A DNA stretch of 10,405 bases from Candidatus Babeliales bacterium (GTDB taxonomy: Bacteria; Babelota; Babeliae; Babelales; JANWKD01), in the NCBI GenBank assembly GCA_025451595.1, contig JANWKD010000039.1, positions 1-10,405 of the forward strand. Reading direction: 5' to 3'. How positions within the stretch are numbered: position 1 is the first letter of the stretch; each line of letters opens with the position of its first letter. The notes beneath the pieces were generated by a model. It ran no database searches. It had not been told where the DNA came from and worked only from the letters and a program-made list of their open reading frames with translations. The position numbers and the translations under genes are program-made. This document shows, in pieces, positions 1 through 5,321 of this stretch.

Positions 1-197
1 CAACATTGCCTGCGAGTGCAAAAAGTATAAAACTTAAGCCATACAAAGATGGAGAGAGGCCAAGCAAAGTAATTAAATAAAATGGCCCTTCTGCAAAATA
101 GCTAAAGATTATGCCATTGCATGCGGCAACTATAAATCCTGCAGTAAGAACCTTAGGATCTCGGAGCATAGTATATGCCCGTGAGCTGAATCGTTTT
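1..197 (-). pseudogene. Continuation of the MFS transporter in a +1 frame, running off the left edge
   Basis: Read on the minus strand in the frame starting at AAA (197-195), this stretch is open to the window edge. It encodes KRFSSRAYTMLRDPKVLTAG followed by a hydrophobic helix and a segment containing AEGPFYLITLLGLSP. This matches the layout after TM6 in Bcr/CflA transporters: a basic cytoplasmic loop, then TM7, then TM8. It joins the preceding half if one base is skipped between about 230 and 194; the AAAA run (TTTT at 194-197 on the plus strand) is the likeliest place. There is no plausible independent start with a ribosome binding site, so this is the second half of the same gene and not a new gene. 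The gene end lies outside the window. Confidence 0.75.
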
Positions 198-776
198 AAA
201 TGAAAACGGTACGGGACTATAGGTTTCTGGTAATAGAATGATAATGAAAAAAATCACCAGAAGTCCTATGAAAGACAATAAGACAAACAGTGCGGGCCAT
301 TGCCATGCTTCTGCAACAAAACTCCCAATCACTGGTCCAATAGCAGGAGAAAACGCAAGTGCACTACCAATTATCGAAAATACTTTGCCACGAACAGATC
401 CGCTAAAAGCATCCCGACAAATTACTTGTCCAAGAACACTACCGGTACTACCGCCAAATGCTTGTATGAATCGATTGATCATGAATGCTTTAAATGATGC
501 AGCATAAAAACAACCTACACACCCAAATACATACAGAATAAGCCCTGCCAATAATGATGGCTTTCGACCATATTTATCTGAAATCTTACCCCAGAAAAGG
601 GTACCTATTGCAAATCCAAATAAATAGATTGTAAGGGTATATTCTACCAAATAATGGGCTATACCAAACGTTTGTGCAACGTCCGGTAACGAAGGAGTGT
701 ATACTGTTTCAGAAAGTTGTGGTAATCCAACAATAAGAACCAAAAGCCACAATGGTGGCGTCTTTAATGTACTCAT
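153..776 (-). CDS. Bcr/CflA-type MFS drug-efflux transporter, N-terminal half (frameshifted gene)
   Basis: This is the first half of a proton-driven multidrug exporter of the inner membrane. The 207 residues hold about six hydrophobic segments (roughly 10-28, 44-62, 75-93, 98-118, 136-154, 163-182). The MFS motif A, GKISDKYGRK at 63-72, lies between TM2 and TM3. The TM5 motif reads SPAIGPVIG, and a PETY motif at 183-186 closes TM6, as in the Bcr/CflA drug:H+ antiporter subfamily. The start is an ATG with AAGGA 8-9 bases upstream on the minus strand. Family members have about 400 residues and twelve TM segments, so this frame stops halfway; its last dozen residues are out-of-frame sequence. 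The rest of the protein continues in the next frame (separate entry). Family assignment is confident, the substrate is unknown, and function is doubtful if the frameshift is real. Confidence 0.85.
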   Translation of the reverse strand: MSTLKTPPLWLLVLIVGLPQLSETVYTPSLPDVAQTFGIAHYLVEYTLTIYLFGFAIGTLFWGKISDKYGRKPSLLAGLILYVFGCVGCFYAASFKAFMINRFIQAFGGSTGSVLGQVICRDAFSGSVRGKVFSIIGSALAFSPAIGPVIGSFVAEAWQWPALFVLLSFIGLLVIFFIIILLPETYSPVPFSFKTIQLTGIYYAPRS

Positions 777-803
777 ATAAAAATCCTTATTAGCAATAAA
801 ACT

Positions 804-847
804 AATTCATTGAATGAATTGGAAATTCACACGAATTACCAATTCAT
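804..847. promoter_or_regulatory. Nested operator-like dyads upstream of the MFS gene
   Basis: Five alternating boxes, AATTC (804-808), GAATT (816-820), AATTC (824-828), GAATT (833-837) and AATTC (841-845), occur within 42 bases. They build three perfect dyads: 8-bp arms around one base (804-811/813-820), 9-bp arms (814-822/839-847), and 5-bp arms around ACAC (824-828/833-837). The cluster ends 28 bases upstream of the MFS start codon. Efflux pumps are commonly controlled by TetR- or MarR-type repressors binding such dyads, so an operator is a reasonable inference. No regulator gene is visible in the window. Confidence 0.5.
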
Positions 848-1021
848 ATGTTTAACAAATAGAATATTGAAACTAAGGTTTTGATAACTTTGCAAAAAGT
901 TTGAGTAAATTAAACATAGGGATCGTTCTTATAAAATTTAATATAAAGATATAAATCCATACTATCTCATTGCATTAACTCTGTCTATTTTGCTCATCAA
1001 TTATTATCACAACTTATTTGA

Positions 1022-1049
1022 TTGAATTCTATAAAATATGAAGTATCAT
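1022..1049 (+). promoter_or_regulatory. Candidate promoter for the nucleotidyltransferase-DUF2608 pair
   Basis: TTGAAT at 1022-1027 and TATCAT at 1044-1049 are 16 bases apart and resemble sigma-70 -35 and -10 boxes. They lie about 75 bases before the start codon. The region is AT-rich, so chance matches are likely. Confidence 0.25.
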
Positions 1050-1123
1050 AAGTATAGATTCATCTCGTTCTACTCTAATACAGTAAATAACACAATCAGA
1101 AGCTCACTAGCCTCAGGACCCTT

Positions 1124-1858
1124 ATGCGTAATCCACCATTACAAACAATTCAGAAATTGATACAAGAAAAATACTCAGAAGCAAAAGCCGTTTTCTGGGG
1201 TGGATCGGTTGCCAAAAATCTCGGAACACAGCGCTCTGATCTCGACCTTATCATTGTGTATGAACAACTGTCAAACATGTATCGTGAGGCTTTCATCTAT
1301 GATGAATGGCCGATTGACACATTTGTTCATGATGCTGAAACATTGCATTATGTTTTTGAAGAATCAAGAACAGATTCTGGTATTCCAGGATCTATTTATA
1401 TGATTGCTCACGGACACGAAGTAACAGCACCAACGAGTTTTTCAGAAAACATCAAAAAACTTGCTCTCCTCTACTTAAAATTAGGGCCGGTGCCCTGGGA
1501 TGAAAAGCAGATCAATAAAGAGCGTTTTTTTATTACTGATGTCCTACATGATATCATATGCCCTGTATCAGACAATGAACAAATTGCATCCGCTATCTGG
1601 CTTTATGAAGCTCTCTCGCAATTCTATTTCAGAGCAAACAATAAATGGCGCGCTAGTGGTAAATCTATTATTCGCTATCTGGAAGCAGATAACACCCCAC
1701 TCGCTCAAGAGTATAGCCAGGCATTTAATCATGTCTTTATGTATGGTCAGACAAAAGCTTTAGAAAAATTGGTAAAAAAAATAGTTGAACCATTTGGTGG
1801 ATTACTGTGGGATGGCTTTAAATCTGATGGTCCAAAAGAATCAAGAATAAAGAGCTAA
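1124..1858 (+). CDS. Aminoglycoside-nucleotidyltransferase-like protein (Pol-beta NT fold)
   Basis: A 244-residue cytoplasmic protein whose N-terminal half is a minimal nucleotidyltransferase domain. The hallmark GGS motif is at 26-28 (WGGSVAKNLG), followed by the metal-binding pair SDLDL (Asp39, Asp41). Asp65 in WPIDTF is the probable third carboxylate. The C-terminal half (about 105-235) is helical and resembles the helical domain that follows the NT domain in ANT/KNTase-like and related proteins. Such enzymes transfer a nucleotide from ATP to a hydroxyl of a small molecule, or to a protein in MNT antitoxin-like cases. The substrate cannot be read from the sequence, so drug resistance is only one possibility. 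The ATG start has AGGA 7 bases upstream. The next gene starts 27 bases after the stop, suggesting an operon. All catalytic residues appear intact. Confidence 0.8.
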   Translation: MRNPPLQTIQKLIQEKYSEAKAVFWGGSVAKNLGTQRSDLDLIIVYEQLSNMYREAFIYDEWPIDTFVHDAETLHYVFEESRTDSGIPGSIYMIAHGHEVTAPTSFSENIKKLALLYLKLGPVPWDEKQINKERFFITDVLHDIICPVSDNEQIASAIWLYEALSQFYFRANNKWRASGKSIIRYLEADNTPLAQEYSQAFNHVFMYGQTKALEKLVKKIVEPFGGLLWDGFKSDGPKESRIKS

Positions 1859-1885
1859 TGATCAGCTTCTCATAAGGATAAAATT

Positions 1886-2695
1886 ATGACTGCACACAGT
1901 ATATATTCTTTGAAAATGATGCTCGTCAGTACGATAGTTATTGCTCTTGCTGCAGGCGGATTCTATTTTCTATGGCCTCGCACTAATACTTATCCGGTCA
2001 ATGGACTCACAAGTTATGCTGATTTGGATACCCAACCATTTGCATGCCTCGGCACCCTCGTTCTTTTTGACGTTGATGAAACAATTATTACGATGCCTGA
2101 CCAACTCGATTTTACATTACCATTTCGCTTGCGAGTACTATGGCATTTTCCACAATTCATCTATACCCAAAACTGGGAATGGGTCTATAGCAAACTGTGG
2201 CAACAGGCACAATTTATGCTGGTTGAGCCAATAGTAGCGCAACTCATCAATGAACTCAAATCGTGTGGATGCATCGTGCTCGGGCTTACCTCGATGGAAT
2301 CAGGCGAATATGGTGCTATTGCTCATATGCCTGAATGGCGATTCAATACATTAGCTAATTTCGGCATAAAATTTAGTCAGCAGTTTGGCAACTATACCTT
2401 TACTAATCTTGCCAGCTACCGCAGTAACTATCCGGTTCTTTATAAGGGAATCTTGTGTGCCAATCAGCAACCTAAAGGGGATGTGCTACGCGCCTTTTTA
2501 GATCAAACCGGCTTGCGGCCAAGTAAGATTGTCTTTTTTGAAGATAACATGACAAACTTGCAATCAGTCGGAATGATGTGCAATGCATTAGGTATTCCGG
2601 TTGATATGTACCATTATACGGGTGCAGAGAAATACCAAAAATGGAGTAACCCTGATCGGGTGATGGAACAAATAAAAAAAATATTCATCGCATGA
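1886..2695 (+). CDS. Membrane-anchored HAD-like phosphatase, DUF2608 family
   Basis: A 269-residue protein with an N-terminal hydrophobic helix (about 12-30) that should act as signal anchor or uncleaved signal, placing the catalytic part outside the cytoplasm. HAD motif I is DVDET (Asp62, Asp64, Thr66). Motif II is probably GLTS (133-136), motif III Lys197 in QPKGDV, and motif IV FFED (Glu219, Asp220). The insertion between motifs I and II, rich in Trp and Phe, is the cap typical of DUF2608. That family is known mainly from host-associated bacteria such as Legionella, Chlamydiae and Dependentiae; its substrate is unknown. The ATG start has AAGGA about 8 bases upstream. It probably shares a transcript with the nucleotidyltransferase upstream. 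HAD fold is confident, DUF2608 is likely, and phosphatase activity is inferred. Confidence 0.8.
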   Translation: MTAHSIYSLKMMLVSTIVIALAAGGFYFLWPRTNTYPVNGLTSYADLDTQPFACLGTLVLFDVDETIITMPDQLDFTLPFRLRVLWHFPQFIYTQNWEWVYSKLWQQAQFMLVEPIVAQLINELKSCGCIVLGLTSMESGEYGAIAHMPEWRFNTLANFGIKFSQQFGNYTFTNLASYRSNYPVLYKGILCANQQPKGDVLRAFLDQTGLRPSKIVFFEDNMTNLQSVGMMCNALGIPVDMYHYTGAEKYQKWSNPDRVMEQIKKIFIA

Positions 2696-3048
2696 TCTGC
2701 CTTCTTTGTGAAGTTCACATTATTAGTATGTACAATAGGCACGTGCCTGAGAAAAAGAAACTGTATAGATAACCATCGTTTAGTCATTCAGTTTTTATTT
2801 TAACCATTTAAATGATTACTCAACTCTCTAAAATAGCTTTGTATTCAATGTATCATCTAATATTTCTGGTCAACAAACCATACTTTTCATATCAATAATA
2901 TTCTAACGACAAAAAATATTTTTGACATTTATTTTCTAAAAACTATTTACTTCCAAAAAGTAGGTTGGTAGCGTTTAGTCAAATGAACCCGCACACGGCT
3001 TAAAAGCGAGAGTCTTCTGAGAATAAAATAACTACCTAATTTATAATT
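2696..3048. other. Intergenic region before the toxin-like locus
   Basis: This 353-base gap starts with two short palindromes: TGTGAA-G-TTCACA (2707-2719) and the GC-rich AGGCACGTGCCT (2737-2748). Either might end the DUF2608 transcript, but neither has a T tract. A very AT-rich stretch follows, then repeat copy 1 (2931-3030). No gene is supported. Confidence 0.55.
2931..3030. repeat. Intergenic repeat, copy 1 (short form), left flank of the toxin-like cassette
   Basis: This matches 5078-5265 at both ends. The left block shares TAAAAACTATTTA, CAAAAAGTAGG and AAATGAACC in the same order with a few substitutions between. The right block, AGAGTCTTCTGAGAATAAAA with the following TA, matches copy 2 at 20 of 22 bases. 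The middle is only about 20 bases here versus about 110 in copy 2. It ends 18 bases before the signal-peptide start codon, so the toxin-like gene begins just inside the repeat boundary. The 12-mer CACGGCTTAAAA inside it (2994-3005) recurs at 6854-6865. Confidence 0.7.
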
Positions 3049-3213
3049 ATGCTGCGATATTTTCTTACTTTTTGTATAATTTTTTTTCACAATAGCAATG
3101 CATATGGACATGACAATAATTGGCAGGTAATGCAATCAAATGCGTACGTTGCTACTCATCAACAACCGCATATAACAAATATTAATCAAATCATAAATAT
3201 AATGCCTATTTAA
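3049..3213 (+). CDS. Signal-peptide piece of the frameshifted secreted toxin-like protein
   Basis: The ATG at 3049 opens a 54-codon frame whose product begins MLRYFLTFCIIFFHNSNAYG. It has a short basic start, a hydrophobic core (5-13) and a SNA cleavage site after Ala18, a textbook Sec signal peptide. The mature part is Asn/Gln-rich (about 19-54). The frame ends in TAA at 3211-3213. The next frame is open from 3203 and continues without a start codon into the large body below. Skipping one base between about 3203 and 3213, in CCTATTTAAAA, joins both into a 464-residue precursor. No clear Shine-Dalgarno sequence precedes the ATG, unlike most genes here. The fit of a signal peptide just where the body lacks an N-terminus is the main evidence that both pieces are one gene. 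Confidence 0.7.
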   Translation: MLRYFLTFCIIFFHNSNAYGHDNNWQVMQSNAYVATHQQPHITNINQIINIMPI

Positions 3214-3301
3214 AAAAAACTCATCAAATAATAGCAAGTCGCAGCGAGGCGATATTCGAACCAATTCGACACTTCCATTAAGTGCGAACGCAAACAGCTT
3301 T

Positions 3302-4444
3302 TTGCAAGAACTTGGCATTGACGCAATGCACCTCGAGCAGATGCATGCCAATGCGTTGCAGCGTCAACTTCAACAGGAGTTTGTCGATATTACAGAAAAA
3401 TCTTATGCACATTACACGCCGTATACCAAAGATGCGATGATACTTAATGCACGGCTAATTGATATCGGTGTTGATTATACGCGACAAAATTATATCGCAC
3501 ATGCATGCATCATTTCCGATTGTTGTACCAAAATTTTGACCGATATTGAACAATGGACGCAAACATTACCCTATTCGCTTCAACGTGTGCTTGTGTACAC
3601 CGCTGCCATTGCACAAGGCGTTGCCGATGGTGTTATTAACAGCGCTGCATATATAGCACATCACCCGATTGAATTTGCCTTAACTGCTGCAATTCCTGAA
3701 ATTATGGTTCCTTATCACATTGGCAGGATTACCCTAAGCGCGCTTTCTATTACGTATAATCGATTAGCGGACATTGATTACCAACATATAACTACTGATA
3801 CGATTAAAGCGAAATTTGATCAGTTATACGATGAAATGAAGAATATCGATGGTCCTCAATTCGTGCGCCATGCAACAGCACTTGGCACGCAACTATTGAT
3901 TGATGGCAAGATTGCATATGCCAGTAACGCTGCTTGTAAAAAAGCAATTACTAAACTGGCAGAAGAGATTGGGCATATTAAAAATGCACGTTCATTTTCT
4001 TTTGCTCTAGCCGGTGATATGAGAACGCCAAAGATTATAGTGCATGCCAACGAAGATATTGAATTCATTCAGAAATACTCGCAAAATTTAACTTCTATTG
4101 AAATTGAAAAAGTAATCGATACTGAAAAATTTATAAAAGCAGTAGAGCATGCTACTACAGAAAGAAAATTAGAACATTTTTTTAATAATCCTAATCATGG
4201 TTTTAACTCTTTGTTAAATACAATGGGAGGAGCAAAAAATGTTGATACTCAAAAGAAACTTGTAAAGAAAGTAATAGAAGAGCTAATGAAAACTAATAAA
4301 ATTCCATACCATCCTGAAGGGATATTTGAAGGTGTTTCTATTTGCGTAGGTGAAGAAATTATTCACGCTAAAGGTCGAATTTGTGATGAGATTATTAAGC
4401 TTGGTACTATATTTATTCCATCTCGATATGTTCCGAAAAAGTAG
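3302..4444 (+). CDS. Polymorphic-toxin-like secreted protein, body and C-terminal toxin tip (frameshifted from its signal peptide)
   Basis: The frame is open from 3203, but the first possible initiator is a TTG at 3302 with no ribosome binding site. It is therefore probably the continuation of the signal-peptide piece. Numbering from that TTG gives 380 residues. About 1-60 is helical, 62-155 is hydrophobic and Ala/Ile-rich, and 165-245 is helical with a charged end (EEIGHIKNAR). The tip, about 277-380, has EHFFNNPNHGF with His292 and His299, then a GIFEGVSICVG strand pair and KLGTIFIP near the end. That order of elements resembles small nuclease tips of polymorphic toxins (BECR-fold type); this is inference from pattern only. 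GC falls from 40-50% in hand-counted lines of the body to about 28-30% in the tip and the next gene. The small gene 11 bases downstream fits an immunity partner. Exact family not recognised. Confidence 0.65.
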   Translation: MQELGIDAMHLEQMHANALQRQLQQEFVDITEKSYAHYTPYTKDAMILNARLIDIGVDYTRQNYIAHACIISDCCTKILTDIEQWTQTLPYSLQRVLVYTAAIAQGVADGVINSAAYIAHHPIEFALTAAIPEIMVPYHIGRITLSALSITYNRLADIDYQHITTDTIKAKFDQLYDEMKNIDGPQFVRHATALGTQLLIDGKIAYASNAACKKAITKLAEEIGHIKNARSFSFALAGDMRTPKIIVHANEDIEFIQKYSQNLTSIEIEKVIDTEKFIKAVEHATTERKLEHFFNNPNHGFNSLLNTMGGAKNVDTQKKLVKKVIEELMKTNKIPYHPEGIFEGVSICVGEEIIHAKGRICDEIIKLGTIFIPSRYVPKK

Positions 4445-4449
4445 GGGGA
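4443..4449 (+). promoter_or_regulatory. Strong ribosome binding site overlapping the toxin stop codon
   Basis: AGGGGGA begins inside the TAG stop of the toxin-like gene and lies 6 bases before the ATG at 4456. This links translation of the two genes and confirms the ATG as the start of the second one. Confidence 0.7.
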
Positions 4450-4455
4450 TTAAAA

Positions 4456-5013
4456 ATGAATTGGAAAAGTCACTTAGAACATTTGGAAAATACGAAGCAA
4501 TGGAATGCTGCAATAAAATTCATGCAAAAAATTATTAAAGAAAACCCTGATGATATGGATGCTTACCTATTTATGAATTATCTTTTAATGAATCTTTTGG
4601 TTGAAGAAGAGTATGATAAAAGTAGATTTGATGCCTACAGAACATTAATTAAATGGTATTTCGATGAATCGTATGCTAAATTCTCTAATAATGCTGAATA
4701 TTTGTATATTACAGCTCGAACTGCCGTAATGTCTGAATGGTTTTTTGGTATCGATGTACAAGACTATGAAGAAATGATCAAAAAAGCCTATCAATTAGAT
4801 CCTAACAATCCACTTTATCAAGAAAATTATTATTATAATTTAAGAAATAAAGACCCTGAAAATCTAGAATTAATTGCGTACGCTCGTTTGATTTTAAGCA
4901 CAAACTCACCAATTGAAAAACAACTTAAGAATAAAGGTGCCGTTGGTAAATATATATTAACTCTTAAAAGAGGATGGGCAGAATCAATTTTATGGAATGT
5001 TAAAAATAAATGA
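4456..5013 (+). CDS. Putative immunity protein, helical TPR-like
   Basis: A 185-residue acidic-to-neutral, all-helical protein without signal peptide or TM segment, so it should stay in the cytoplasm. Residues about 12-45 (KQWNAAIKFMQKIIKENPDD onward) and about 103-130 (MIKKAYQLDPNNPLYQEN) have the size, the Pro/Asn-rich turns and the helix pattern of tetratricopeptide repeats. The segments between are aromatic-rich helices. It starts 11 bases after the toxin-like gene with a strong ribosome binding site. A T-tailed hairpin follows its end, so the two genes form a closed transcription unit. Its low GC matches the toxin tip and not the toxin body. In polymorphic toxin loci the gene directly after the tip usually encodes the cognate inhibitor. 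Immunity is therefore inferred from context; no immunity family was recognised. Confidence 0.6.
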   Translation: MNWKSHLEHLENTKQWNAAIKFMQKIIKENPDDMDAYLFMNYLLMNLLVEEEYDKSRFDAYRTLIKWYFDESYAKFSNNAEYLYITARTAVMSEWFFGIDVQDYEEMIKKAYQLDPNNPLYQENYYYNLRNKDPENLELIAYARLILSTNSPIEKQLKNKGAVGKYILTLKRGWAESILWNVKNK

Positions 5014-5056
5014 TTTTAAATAATGAAAATACGCAAAGAACACGAAACCGGAGCTT

Positions 5057-5085
5057 TATCAATTTTTAAAAATTGATATTTTTTT
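5057..5085 (+). terminator. Rho-independent-type terminator of the toxin/immunity transcript
   Basis: A perfect 22-base palindrome (arms 5057-5067 and 5068-5078, TATCAATTTTT and its complement) is followed at once by seven T. It lies 44 bases after the immunity-like gene stop. The stem is AT-only apart from one C-G pair, normal for an AT-rich genome. The downstream arm abuts the left end of repeat copy 2. Confidence 0.65.
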
Positions 5086-5265
5086 AAAAACTATTTATTG
5101 CAAAAAGTAGGCTTACAGCGCTTAATAAAAATGAACCACGCTCTTGCTTAAAACTGTGGGATCGTAACCCCCGAGAAAACGACCTGTCCGGCCTAGACTT
5201 GGCGAAGTCGGAATCTTGCCATTCATCTCCTCCAGCTTCAAAGCCAGAGTTTTCTGGGAATAAAA
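5078..5265. repeat. Intergenic repeat, copy 2 (long form), right flank of the toxin-like cassette
   Basis: This is the partner of 2931-3030, in the same orientation. The left block (5085-5137) contains TAAAAACTATTTA, CAAAAAGTAGG and AAATGAACC, and the right block (5245-5265) contains AGAGTTTTCTGGGAATAAAA. Between them is about 110 bases where copy 1 has about 20. The line 5161-5220 is 57% GC by hand count, far above its surroundings, and contains the hairpin GACTT-GGCG-AAGTC (5196-5209). The insert could be a structured RNA, a mobile miniature element, or the ancestral middle lost from copy 1. Confidence 0.7.
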
Positions 5266-5279
5266 TAAATTAAAGACAG

Positions 5280-5304
5280 AAAAAGTTTCCGAATAGTAGT
5301 TCGG
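5280..5304 (-). terminator. Probable terminator of the ABC-F gene
   Basis: Read on the minus strand, CCGAA-CTACTA-TTCGG (5304-5289) forms a 5-bp hairpin 17 bases after the ABC-F stop. Five T (5284-5280) follow after a short spacer. The stem is short, so this is moderate evidence. Confidence 0.4.
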
Positions 5305-5321
5305 CATCTTTTATTATTTAC

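Larger units (their letters stand above)
777..1123. other. Divergent intergenic region between MFS and nucleotidyltransferase genes
   Basis: This 347-base AT-rich gap must hold the promoters of both divergent genes. The MFS-proximal part (804-847) is dense in palindromes, described separately. A possible promoter for the rightward genes lies at 1022-1049. I see no ORF or RNA gene in the rest. Confidence 0.6.
5014..5321. other. Intergenic region between the toxin-like cassette and the ABC-F gene
   Basis: This 308-base gap holds, in order, the cassette terminator (5057-5085), repeat copy 2 with its GC-rich insert (about 5078-5265), and a terminator-like hairpin for the leftward ABC-F gene (5280-5304). 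The short minus-strand frame across it (5122-5307) lies inside the repeat and is not supported as a gene. Confidence 0.6.

Noticed and set aside
238..507. Plus-strand frame opposite the MFS gene
   Set aside because: It is antisense to clear transporter coding sequence with motif A and TM segments, and its product has no recognisable features.
2737..2748. AGGCACGTGCCT palindrome as terminator of the DUF2608 gene
   Set aside because: With only a 4-base loop it has a 4-bp stem, and no T tract follows on either strand, so it was noted only in the intergenic description.
2947..3135. Minus-strand 62-residue frame across repeat copy 1
   Set aside because: It overlaps both the repeat and the signal-peptide coding region, has no ribosome binding site, and the equivalent frame in copy 2 contains stops.
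3302..3304. TTG as the true start of the toxin-like protein
   Set aside because: There is no ribosome binding site, the frame is open and protein-like for about 30 codons upstream, and a signal peptide in the neighbouring frame supplies the missing N-terminus.
4283..4513. Minus-strand frame across the toxin-immunity junction
   Set aside because: It spans two genes on the opposite strand that share a convincing ribosome binding site at their junction; it is a shadow frame.
5057..5085. CRISPR, tRNA or rRNA content in the repeat-rich intergenic parts
   Set aside because: Only two divergent repeat copies 2.1 kb apart exist, without regular spacers, and no cloverleaf or rRNA-like sequence was seen anywhere in the window.
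5122..5307. Minus-strand 61-residue frame across repeat copy 2
   Set aside because: It lies within the repeat and a terminator-like hairpin, and the corresponding reading frame is not kept in copy 1. A non-coding repeat explains it better.
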